Positions 39,372-47,634 of a stretch of DNA of 64,000 bases are shown here, one piece after another (position 1 is the first letter of the stretch; every line of letters starts with the position of its first letter). The notes below the pieces were generated by a model, which did no database searches, had not been told where the DNA came from, and saw only the letters and a list, made by a program, of their open reading frames with translations. A program made the position numbers and the translations under genes. The stretch lies in assembly GCF_019802055.1 (NCBI RefSeq), contig NZ_JAHVHW010000006.1:62001-126000 (forward strand), written 5' to 3'. Origin of the DNA: Ferrimonas balearica. GTDB taxonomy: Bacteria; Pseudomonadota; Gammaproteobacteria; Enterobacterales; Shewanellaceae.

Positions 39372-40322
39372 TTATAAAATGCTGCTTGCCGTGTCCACGA
39401 TACGCTGTGCTTCTGCCACGATGGCAGAGACCAGTTTTTCCGACGCAGGAGGCTGGGTTCGACCTCTTAACGACACAATGCCGAACTTGGCCTGAATGGG
39501 TTCCAGATCCCCCACTCGCAACAGCCCCAGTCGCCCCTCAAGCAGTTCCTGGTGCACACTGGCCAAAGGGGTCAAAGCCACCAGGTGGCTGTCAAACAGA
39601 GCCGGTTTCACCGACAGGAACTGATCGAACCGAATGATACGGCGCCCGGCCACCATTGACCCCGGAGTCAGGCCGGGGATATAGCGCTCCAGGAAGGCAT
39701 CCGGCAGATTCCGGGGCAGTGCCAGAGGGTACTGAAGCAGATCCGACATCTTCAGATCCCGGCGGGCCAACAGCGGATGCTGCGGATTGCAGCACATCAG
39801 CGCAGGTTGCGGCGCCAGAGGCACCACCTCAAGCGCCTCGTGATGATCCAGCCCGGTGGCTGTGACTTCATCGATGAAGTAGTTCAGCTCTCCCGCCTCC
39901 AACCAGGCCAGCGAACGCCGCCAGTTGTCGACGCGTAACTCCAGGTTCAGGGTCGGGTGCTGGCGGGTAAGCTCTCCGACAACCGGCCCAATCAGGGTTT
40001 GTGCGGGAATGGGGCTCGCCCCCAGAGCTATCTCACTCCAGTCGCCGCTCTGCATCAACTCAAGCTCCATGCTCAGTTGACGCACATCCCGCAGGATCCG
40101 CTCTCCGTGTCTCAGTACCGACTCACCATAGGGGGTCAACGCCACTCCGCTGCGCTGACGGTCCAGCAAGCGGGCTTCGAGCAGTTCCTCCATCCGCTGA
40201 ATACTGCGACTCAAACTGGGCTGGCTCAGGTGTAGAGCCTCAGCCGCCGCGCTAAAACTGCCTTTACGACACAACATCAGAAAATGACGTAAGTGCCGAA
40301 TCTCCATGGTACTGGTGCGCAT
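39372..40322 (-). CDS. LysR family regulator 1 (paired with S8 protease 1)
   Basis: A 316-aa LysR-type regulator. The N-terminal HTH ([20 protein letters not shown], then [18 protein letters not shown]) is followed by a long linker helix and a periplasmic-binding-like effector domain from about residue 90. It has the same opening [14 protein letters not shown] and the same strings ALPRNLP, MVAGRR and RFDxFL as LysR regulator 2 at 46455-47411, so the two are recent paralogues. It is divergent from the giant S8 protease at 40737, with 414 bp between, a typical LysR-target layout. The effector is unknown. Confidence 0.9.
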   Translation of the reverse strand: MRTSTMEIRHLRHFLMLCRKGSFSAAAEALHLSQPSLSRSIQRMEELLEARLLDRQRSGVALTPYGESVLRHGERILRDVRQLSMELELMQSGDWSEIALGASPIPAQTLIGPVVGELTRQHPTLNLELRVDNWRRSLAWLEAGELNYFIDEVTATGLDHHEALEVVPLAPQPALMCCNPQHPLLARRDLKMSDLLQYPLALPRNLPDAFLERYIPGLTPGSMVAGRRIIRFDQFLSVKPALFDSHLVALTPLASVHQELLEGRLGLLRVGDLEPIQAKFGIVSLRGRTQPPASEKLVSAIVAEAQRIVDTASSIL

Positions 40323-40736
40323 ACTTCTGCCCCTGTTGCTCCCCAATAAGCTATCCACATCCGGGTGGTAGTGAGGGCAATTCTCAGTGTTCTTTATCCA
40401 TACCCTCTATACATCCTAATGGGGCATTTTTTGTCGATTGCTATTCGATGTTATCAAAGCAAAGGGCGCTAGCAACTTATTTTTAACCTAAAAGTACCTC
40501 AGCATTCTGGCAATCCCTTGTCGCAAGCGACTCCCATTCGAACAATGCGTTTAATGCATAACTGATGGCGCTATTTTGCATTGGATCGAATGGGTACATT
40601 TGCGCAACATCAAAATCAGAGCAGTGCAACTGCCACCTCTGTAGTCCCGTGGTTGCGTGATGTTTGCAGTACGCAGGGAGAGATAACAGCAACCAAGACC
40701 AGGGAATGCTCATTGTGGGCATAGAGGGTTTTCATC
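40323..40736. other. Intergenic region between LysR 1 and S8 protease 1
   Basis: This 414-bp, AT-richer gap holds both promoters. It contains a long inverted repeat (40533-40594, listed separately) and a GTCGC-AA-GCGAC dyad at about 40520-40531. No gene was supported; a minus-strand frame of 79 codons covers the repeat but has no coding signs. Confidence 0.6.
40533..40594. repeat. Long inverted repeat in the S8 protease 1 promoter region
   Basis: Left arm cccattcgaacaatgc (40533-40548) and right arm gcattggatcgaatggg (40578-40594) pair over 15 of 16/17 positions: CCCATTCGA with TCGAATGGG, and CAATGC with GCATTG, around one small bulge. A 29-nt loop separates them. There is no T tract, so it is not a terminator. 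It lies 142-203 bp upstream of the protease ATG. Confidence 0.75.
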
Positions 40737-43700
40737 ATGAAAATGAAAAAAGCGACACTGATGACGCTGGCGGCCATGTATATGGCCGGTGGTGCCAGTG
40801 CATCAGGGCTGGGAGACGACACCCAGTTCCGGAATATTGAGATCACCGACGAGATATTGCAGTACAACGAGCAACTGCGTAACGGGCCGCCCCGTTCCGG
40901 CATGAGCTCTGACAACCGACCATTCAGCAATGGCAAGAACGTCCACCGGGGCATCTCCCTGAGTCCGGACGACAAGGTCCCCTTTCACTACCAGGAAGGC
41001 CTGACCGGCGAGCAAACCTACATCATCGAACTCGCAGACAGACCCGCCGCCCTGTATCAGGGAGGCATCGCTGGCCTGCAGGCCACCGCCCCCCGCAATA
41101 ACCCGGCTCCTTTTGCACTGAACGCTCACAGCGCTAACAAGATCAATGTACAAAGCAGCGCGGTACAGCAGTACACCCACTATCTGCGGGACAAACAGGA
41201 TTCTCTGCTGAGTCAGATCAGCGGCATTGTCGGCAGCAACCCCCAGGTCATTGGCCAGTACAGCCTGGCCTTCAACGGCATCGCCCTGCGCATGACTCAG
41301 GATCAGGCTGCCGCCGTGGCCCTGCAGCCCGGCGTTCGTAACGTCACCCTGGAGGAGATCCACCAGTTGCAGACCGATGTCGGTCCGCAGCACATCGGCG
41401 CCGATCAATTCTGGGATGGCAGCCTGACCGGTGTGGAGCACCGGGGTGAAGGGGTTATCGTTGGTGTGCTGGATACCGGTATCAACACCGACCACGTCTC
41501 CTTCTCCGACACGCCGGAAGATGGCTACGTCTATACCAACCCTCTGGGCAGCGGCAACTTCGTTGGCGACTGTGCAAAAGACGAGTTCACCAACCTGTGT
41601 AACGACAAGCTGATTGGTGTCCGCTCCTATGAAGTGATCACCGACAAGTACTGGGACCCGGTCTACCAACCGGACGAGCCCTGGTGGAATATTGAGAACC
41701 CCAAACGTCCCGCCAACGGTGAGGATTATCATGGCCACGGTTCCCACACCGCCTCCACCGCCGCCGGTAATACTCTCTATAACGTCGACTACGTGGTGCC
41801 GGAGTTTGCCGAGCAATCCGACGGTATCCCCACCGGCCTCAAGTTCCCCATGATCTCCGGTGTGGCGCCCCGCGCCAACGTCATCATGTACCAGGTGTGC
41901 TGGCCTAACGACGGCAGCTACGGGGAAAGCTTCGGCGGCTGCCCGGGTTCCGCTCTGATGGCCGGTATCGAAGATGCCATCGCCGACGGCGTGGACGTCA
42001 TCAACTACTCCATCGGCACCACGTTTGGTGCTTTCCCCTGGGAGAGCCCGATCGAGATGGCCTTCCTCGCCGCACGTGAAGCGGGGATCTCCGTAGCCGC
42101 TTCTGCCGGTAACTCCTACAGCCCGCAGTATTCCAGCCAGGCCCGCGGTGCCATTGACCACCTCTCCCCCTGGCTCACCTCCGTCGCCGCCACCACCCAT
42201 GGTCGCGGCATCGAAGTGATCAATAAGTCTCTGACGGGCATGAGCGGTGGGGATACCCCTGCCCCGGCTGACGTTGACGGCGGTGGCATCACTCAGGGCT
42301 ACTCCGGCCCCATCGTGCTGGCCGCCGATTATGGCGATGCCCGCTGTAACGAACCTTTCGCCGCAGGCACCTTTGACCTGGCCCCCGATGGCACCCCCTT
42401 CGCCAGCGCCCCGATTGTGGTGTGTGAGCGGGGCGACATCGCCCGGGTAACCAAAGCGGTCAACGCCGCTGCCGGTGGCGCCGGTGGCTTCATCCTGTAC
42501 AACTCGGTCAGTTGGGGTCTGGAAGCCGGCATCGCCAATGATGCCTACAGCATCCCCGGGATCCACGTTGACTACTACGTCGGCCGCGACCTGAAGAGCT
42601 GGCTGGGCAGTGGCGCAGGCCATATGGCCACCATCACCGCTGCTGAAGTCGTCACCACCGAAACCCGAGCCGACTATGTGGCGGATTTCTCCTCTCGTGG
42701 CCCCAACCTGGCCAACCCGGATGTGATGTCGCCCAATCTGGCCGCACCGGGCGTGGCCATCTACGCCGCCTACGCCGACGATATGCCCTTCAGCGCCGCA
42801 CCGATGGCCACGGACTTTGCCGCCATCAGCGGGACCTCCATGGCTGCGCCTCACGTAGCGGGCGCCATGGCGCTGCTGCAACAGGCCAACCCTGATTGGA
42901 CCCCGGCGATGATTCAGTCCGCTCTGATGACCACCGCGTCCCTGGAGGGTGTGACCCGCGCTGCAGACACCTACAACTATGCCGGCACCGCAGTGCAGGC
43001 GGGTTATGGTGATGCTGGCAGTGGTGTCATCAATGTGGCCCGTGCCCAGAAGGCTGGTCTGCTGCTGGATGAAACCGGTGCCAACTACCGTGCTGCCAAC
43101 CCAAGAAACGGCGGCAACGTCACCACCCTGAACCTGCCCTACCTCTACAACGACAACTGTGCCGGTACCTGCACCTGGATGCGGACCTTCACCGCCACCA
43201 CTGACGGCACCTGGGACGTCAGCGCTGAAGCGCTGCCCATGGACGGCGCTGCCATGCTGGAAGTGGAGGTTTCACCCAAGCAGTTCAGCCTGATGGCGGG
43301 CCAGACCCAGGCCATCACCGTGACCGCCAAGGTGCTGGAAGTGGAGGCGATCGGCGCCGATTCCAGCATGCTGCAGCTGCTCGGTCGGGTGGATCTGAAA
43401 CCGCAGAGCAACGGCCTGCCGGATCAGTACCTGCCGCTTGGCGTACGCTTCAGTGGTGACAACCTGCCTACTGAGGTTTCCGGCATCATCCATCGCGAGA
43501 GAGGCCATACTTTGACCCCGATGCTGGTGACCGATGAGATCCAGTCCTTTAACTACAAGGTCTCCGGCCTGACCAAGGGTGAGCGCTACGACCTCTACCT
43601 GCCCCGCGCAGTGACCCGGATCAACGAGGATCAGAACACCACCGACGAGGTGAAGAAGGATGCCGGTTCCGAGGTGATCTTCTTCGACGTACCGGAGGGC

Positions 43701-45704
43701 ACCAAACGCATCGTCTGGGAGGTGCTCAGCGCCGACAAGGTGGCCTACACCGGCATCGATATGGGTATGGACGTCAACGGTGACGGCGAGATCCAGTGGA
43801 TGGACGAGGCGATCTGTTACTCCTACACCGACAACGGTGACTTCTGTGCCATCAACGACCCCATGCCCGGCACCTACTGGGCGGTGATCGGCAACTGGAA
43901 GTTCGAGTATGAAGATCCTAAGAACCGTGAAGACCACATCGTAGCCAGTCTGGCTATCGTGGGCGGAGGCGATGACGCCAACCTGATGGTGGATGGCCCG
44001 GCCAGCACCGATGGACTGACCCCCTATCAGTTGCGTCTGAACTACAACCTGCCGGACGTGGTGGAAGGGGATGCCTACTACGGTGTTGTCTCCCTCGGCT
44101 CCGATGCCTACAACGACAGCAACCTTGGCGACTTCGCGGTGAAACTGCAGCACATCGGCAGCGACACCGAGATTCACGCTTCCCAGACCGCTGCTAAGGC
44201 AGGCGACCTGGTGGACGTGCTGGTCAAGCTGGCACCGAACCTGTTGGGCGGGGACCGCGACTTCAGCCTGACCACCACCATCCCCAGCCAGTTCACCCTG
44301 GTGGAGGACAGTGTGGTAATGGGTAACGTGGGCCTGCCGGACGACGCCATCAGCATCGAAGGCAATGTGATCACCATCGCTGGCACTCAGGCCTCCTCCA
44401 TGGACATGCCGCGCCACTACGTGTTCACCACCAACGCCGAAGACCCTCTGTGTCGAGTGCCCTACGGTGAGGACCCGGCGTTCTTCGACATGCCGATGGC
44501 TGGCTTCGAGCCGACCAGCATCCCTGGCACCTCCAACCGCCCGCTCTACATCCCGCTGGCGGCCAACGGTCTGCCGCACGTACCGCTGTACGGCAACCCG
44601 GAGATGTATGGTCAGGATGTACTGGGGATCTCGCCCTTCGGCTTCGTTCAGTTCGATCCGATGCCGCTGTTCTGGCCTATTCACTACGAGTTCAGTGACG
44701 CGTTCCAGGGCTTCCCGGACACCATCGTGGCCCCGCTGTGGCGTGGTGACGTGATGATGCCGGAGCAGGTGTACTTCGATTTCGACACCCTGCGCTACGT
44801 CAACGTGGTGTACGCCGTTGTCACCAACAAGTACTACCTGTTCCAGTGGGATGGTGGCGAAGAGTTTGCCATGTTCCTGACGGGTAACGACAACCCGGAT
44901 CCGGACGCCTACTTCAGCGTGCAAACCGCCGTGTCTACGGAGATCAACTTCCAGCCCGGTGACTATGAAGTGGTCTACGCGTATCGCGCCATCGATACCT
45001 ATAACGATCACTTCGGCTCCATTGGCCTGCATGGCTACTGGGGTGAGCGCGGTTCCTTTGGTCCGGCCTATGGTTACAACAACGACGGCTTCGCCTTCAA
45101 TGACGTCAACGAGAAGGTCAGCCCCGGCACCGTAATCTGTGCGGACTACCGTGGTCCGGAGCAATCCGCTGTCGAGCTGATGTTCACCGTACGGGTCAGT
45201 AACGCCGCCACCGGTTCCAGCGGCACCATCACAGTGGACAGCGAGTACAGCGACTCCGGCCTGGTGAGCGTCAGCCACACTCTGGACGTACCCAGCAACA
45301 TCACCGTGGCCCAGATTGCCGACCAGATGATGGATGAAAACACCACTCTGGAAGGGATCACCGTGATGTACAACGACATCCGGGGCACCACTAACGGCAT
45401 TGAAGTGAGCGGCGAGAACATCAGCGCCGTGGTGCATGGCAGCGAGTCCGGCGCCACCTTCGACATCACTCCGGAAGCCCACTGGTACGGCACCACTGAG
45501 GTCACGGTCACCGTGTTCGACATGGCCAACCCGGGCGATGCCGCCAGCACCCGCTTTATGCTGGAGGTGGTCTCCGATGGTGAAGCCGCACCGGCACCGG
45601 CCCCTGAGCCTGAGCCGGAGGCTCCAAGCAGCGACAGCGGCTCTCTGGGCTACCTGGCCCTGATGCTTCTGGCCATGCTGGGCTGGCGCCGCCGCGCCGG
45701 ATAA
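40737..45704 (+). CDS. Giant secreted S8 (subtilisin-like) protease 1, GlyGly-CTERM-type tail
   Basis: A 1655-aa exported protease. A signal peptide (about 1-23) is followed by an I9-like propeptide (about 95-215, TYIIELADRPAALY and VQQYTHYLRDKQDSLL). The catalytic triad is Asp246 (VGVLDTGIN), His334 (GHGSHTAS) and Ser701 (SGTSMAAPHVAG). A PA domain (about 520-630) is inserted between His and Ser. A Fn3/Ig-like region follows, with an EF-hand-like loop DVNGDGEIQWMD (from Asp1012). A cadherin/Ig-like domain lies near the end (VTVTVFDMANPG), then a Pro/Glu linker and the anchor SDSGSLGYLALMLLAMLGWRRR. GAGGG lies nine bases before the ATG. It is probably secreted by type II export and cleaved by rhombosortase. 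Confidence 0.93.
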   Translation: MKMKKATLMTLAAMYMAGGASASGLGDDTQFRNIEITDEILQYNEQLRNGPPRSGMSSDNRPFSNGKNVHRGISLSPDDKVPFHYQEGLTGEQTYIIELADRPAALYQGGIAGLQATAPRNNPAPFALNAHSANKINVQSSAVQQYTHYLRDKQDSLLSQISGIVGSNPQVIGQYSLAFNGIALRMTQDQAAAVALQPGVRNVTLEEIHQLQTDVGPQHIGADQFWDGSLTGVEHRGEGVIVGVLDTGINTDHVSFSDTPEDGYVYTNPLGSGNFVGDCAKDEFTNLCNDKLIGVRSYEVITDKYWDPVYQPDEPWWNIENPKRPANGEDYHGHGSHTASTAAGNTLYNVDYVVPEFAEQSDGIPTGLKFPMISGVAPRANVIMYQVCWPNDGSYGESFGGCPGSALMAGIEDAIADGVDVINYSIGTTFGAFPWESPIEMAFLAAREAGISVAASAGNSYSPQYSSQARGAIDHLSPWLTSVAATTHGRGIEVINKSLTGMSGGDTPAPADVDGGGITQGYSGPIVLAADYGDARCNEPFAAGTFDLAPDGTPFASAPIVVCERGDIARVTKAVNAAAGGAGGFILYNSVSWGLEAGIANDAYSIPGIHVDYYVGRDLKSWLGSGAGHMATITAAEVVTTETRADYVADFSSRGPNLANPDVMSPNLAAPGVAIYAAYADDMPFSAAPMATDFAAISGTSMAAPHVAGAMALLQQANPDWTPAMIQSALMTTASLEGVTRAADTYNYAGTAVQAGYGDAGSGVINVARAQKAGLLLDETGANYRAANPRNGGNVTTLNLPYLYNDNCAGTCTWMRTFTATTDGTWDVSAEALPMDGAAMLEVEVSPKQFSLMAGQTQAITVTAKVLEVEAIGADSSMLQLLGRVDLKPQSNGLPDQYLPLGVRFSGDNLPTEVSGIIHRERGHTLTPMLVTDEIQSFNYKVSGLTKGERYDLYLPRAVTRINEDQNTTDEVKKDAGSEVIFFDVPEGTKRIVWEVLSADKVAYTGIDMGMDVNGDGEIQWMDEAICYSYTDNGDFCAINDPMPGTYWAVIGNWKFEYEDPKNREDHIVASLAIVGGGDDANLMVDGPASTDGLTPYQLRLNYNLPDVVEGDAYYGVVSLGSDAYNDSNLGDFAVKLQHIGSDTEIHASQTAAKAGDLVDVLVKLAPNLLGGDRDFSLTTTIPSQFTLVEDSVVMGNVGLPDDAISIEGNVITIAGTQASSMDMPRHYVFTTNAEDPLCRVPYGEDPAFFDMPMAGFEPTSIPGTSNRPLYIPLAANGLPHVPLYGNPEMYGQDVLGISPFGFVQFDPMPLFWPIHYEFSDAFQGFPDTIVAPLWRGDVMMPEQVYFDFDTLRYVNVVYAVVTNKYYLFQWDGGEEFAMFLTGNDNPDPDAYFSVQTAVSTEINFQPGDYEVVYAYRAIDTYNDHFGSIGLHGYWGERGSFGPAYGYNNDGFAFNDVNEKVSPGTVICADYRGPEQSAVELMFTVRVSNAATGSSGTITVDSEYSDSGLVSVSHTLDVPSNITVAQIADQMMDENTTLEGITVMYNDIRGTTNGIEVSGENISAVVHGSESGATFDITPEAHWYGTTEVTVTVFDMANPGDAASTRFMLEVVSDGEAAPAPAPEPEPEAPSSDSGSLGYLALMLLAMLGWRRRAG

Positions 45705-45716
45705 CCCAGGCCAATA

Positions 45717-45746
45717 GAAAAAGCCGCCCTCAGGGGCGGCTTTTTT
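45717..45746. terminator. Bidirectional terminator (S8 protease 1 / SDR)
   Basis: Stem gccgccc (45723-45729), loop tcag, stem gggcggc (45734-45740), A-run before and T6 after, between convergent genes. Confidence 0.88.
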
Positions 45747-45752
45747 ATGAGT

Positions 45753-46430
45753 TCAGAATCGTCCGATGCTCAGTTCAGTCACGTAGCAACTGGACTTCGC
45801 CTTCAGGGCCGTGACGATGTACTCCGCGGCCTCTTCCGGGGCCATAAAGCCGCTGCTGTCCACATGGTCGGAACCCTCCCAGAATCCGCTTCGGATGCCA
45901 CTGGGATAGAGGTTGACCAGGCGAAGGGGCTGCCCTTTCAACTCAGCTCTCATCGACTCCAGAAAGCCCCGCATCCCCCACTTGGTGGCGCAATACACCG
46001 CTTCATGAGCCTTTCCCGTCTGTGCCGCCGAGGAGAGCACATTGGCCAGCACCATGTCATGATGGCCCCAGCGCTGAACCACTTCGCGTCCCACCCAGAT
46101 GGTGCTATGCAGGTTGGAGGCCAGCATCGACTGTATGGCGTCATCCCCCTGACCACTGAGCGCCCCGAAATGGCCAAGGCCAGCGCAATGCACCACCCAT
46201 TCCGGCGGCCCGCCCCAGGCTTCCGCATAGTCGAACGCCTGATGTACCGCATCGGGTTGGCTGAGATCCACCGATATCGGCAGCACCTGCTCGCCCAGCT
46301 TCTCCGCCAGCGCGGCCAGCTTTTCGGGCGTTCGTCCCATCATCGCCACCCGATTACCGTCCGCCACCAGTTTCAGGGTTAAGGCGCGGCCCAGTCCTGA
46401 GCCCGCCCCGGTTACGATCTGCATGGTCAT
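45753..46430 (-). CDS. Short-chain dehydrogenase/reductase
   Basis: A 225-aa SDR with NAD(P)-binding TGAGSGLGRAL (about 7-17), the NNAG-equivalent HCAGLG (about 81-86) and the catalytic YCATK (Tyr-x3-Lys, about 146-150). A serine lies in LSSAAQ. The substrate is unknown. A second ATG two codons downstream is an alternative start; GAGAGGAGAG lies upstream of both. It is 24 bp after LysR regulator 2 on the same strand and probably co-transcribed with it. Confidence 0.88.
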   Translation of the reverse strand: MTMQIVTGAGSGLGRALTLKLVADGNRVAMMGRTPEKLAALAEKLGEQVLPISVDLSQPDAVHQAFDYAEAWGGPPEWVVHCAGLGHFGALSGQGDDAIQSMLASNLHSTIWVGREVVQRWGHHDMVLANVLSSAAQTGKAHEAVYCATKWGMRGFLESMRAELKGQPLRLVNLYPSGIRSGFWEGSDHVDSSGFMAPEEAAEYIVTALKAKSSCYVTELSIGRF

Positions 46431-46454
46431 CCTGCTCTCCTCTCTCCTGTTCTG

Positions 46455-47411
46455 CTAACAAGGATAGAGTTCCGGCTCCTCCTGCACGACCACTTTTGCC
46501 TGCTGCTCAATCGCAGCCAGCAGTTGCTGAGCGGCTGGCGGTGCGGTTCGGCCCTTTAGGGAAAGGATGCCGTAATGGGCCTGGATCGGCTCCATGTCCA
46601 CCACCTTGAGCAACGCAAGCTGGCCCGCAAGCAGCTCCCGATGGACACTCAACAATGGGGTTAGCGCCAACACTTGTCCCATCTGGATGGCTGGCTTCAC
46701 CGCCAGGAAATGATCAAACCGGATAAACCGCCGACCCGCCACCATCGGGCCTTCCGTCAGCATCGGGAAGTGACGTTGCCAGAAGGGGCGCGGCAGATTG
46801 CGGGGCAGAGCCAGGGGATACTGCAACAGGTCCACCAGCGTGACCTCCTGCCGAGCCATCAGCGGGTGCTTCGGACTGCAGCAAAACACCACTGGCTGGG
46901 GCGGCAATGGGTGCACCGCCAGACCCTCCCGATGCGCCAATCCGGTCGCTTCAATCTCCTCCACCAGGTAGTGCAGTTCGCCGGACTCAAGCAGCCGAAG
47001 CAGGCGCTCCCACCCCTCTACTCTCAGCTCCAGGTTCAAGGTGGGGAAACGCTCCGCAATCGAACTCAACACCGGTCCGATCAAAGTTTCTGCCGGTATC
47101 GGGCCCGCTCCGATGGTGAGTTCTACCCAATCCTTTTGGTGGATAAACTCCAGCTCCTGGCTCATTTGGCGCACGTCGCGAACAATGCGCTCCCCGTGGC
47201 GCAATACCGCTTCGCCATAAGGCGTCAGCACCACCCCACTGCGACGACGGTCCAGCAGTTTTACTTCCAGCAGCTCCTCCATGCGCTGAATGCTGCGGGA
47301 GAGCGTGGGTTGACTGATTCTGAGAAGCTCCGCCGCCCCTCTGAAACTGCCCTTGCGACAGAGCATCTGGAAGTGACGCAGATGACGGATCTCAATCATG
47401 TTGGTGCGCAT
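46455..47411 (-). CDS. LysR family regulator 2 (paralogue, after S8 protease 2)
   Basis: A 318-aa LysR regulator with N-terminal [23 protein letters not shown] and [20 protein letters not shown], and an effector domain sharing many segments with LysR 1 ([33 protein letters not shown]). The start at 47411 (MRTNMIEI) has AGAGG nine bases upstream, and its counterpart start is conserved in LysR 1; the frame runs 22 codons further without support. It is downstream of S8 protease 2 on the same strand, 223 bp away, and heads the SDR pair. Confidence 0.9.
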   Translation of the reverse strand: MRTNMIEIRHLRHFQMLCRKGSFRGAAELLRISQPTLSRSIQRMEELLEVKLLDRRRSGVVLTPYGEAVLRHGERIVRDVRQMSQELEFIHQKDWVELTIGAGPIPAETLIGPVLSSIAERFPTLNLELRVEGWERLLRLLESGELHYLVEEIEATGLAHREGLAVHPLPPQPVVFCCSPKHPLMARQEVTLVDLLQYPLALPRNLPRPFWQRHFPMLTEGPMVAGRRFIRFDHFLAVKPAIQMGQVLALTPLLSVHRELLAGQLALLKVVDMEPIQAHYGILSLKGRTAPPAAQQLLAAIEQQAKVVVQEEPELYPC

Positions 47412-47587
47412 CGTTACCTCTCTGTTCCGTTCACCTGAAGTCGGCCCCCTTCCATTGGTCACCATAAAACGAGGCATCGAGCCGTCATGGGGCTCGATGC
47501 AACTCCGATTGATGCGCCAAAAAAGAGAGTAAGAACAGTTAATTCATTTTTAAGTTGACAGCCTTGGGCGGGACTGGTGAGAAACAT

Positions 47588-47611
47588 CAGGGCCCTGAAA
47601 CCAGGGCCCTG
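47588..47611 (-). terminator. Hairpin after S8 protease 2
   Basis: Two 10-bp copies of cagggccctg (47588-47597 and 47602-47611) pair around an aaac loop. The following U-tract on the minus strand is weak (atgtttctc), so termination may be partial, allowing read-through into LysR 2. Confidence 0.55.
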
Positions 47612-47634
47612 CTCTCTCGCCGACTGGCCCGGGC

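Noticed and set aside
40483-40722. Minus-strand frame of 79 codons in the LysR 1 / S8 protease 1 gap
   Set aside because: It covers the inverted repeat and promoter region, and its translation has no signal, motif or coding bias.
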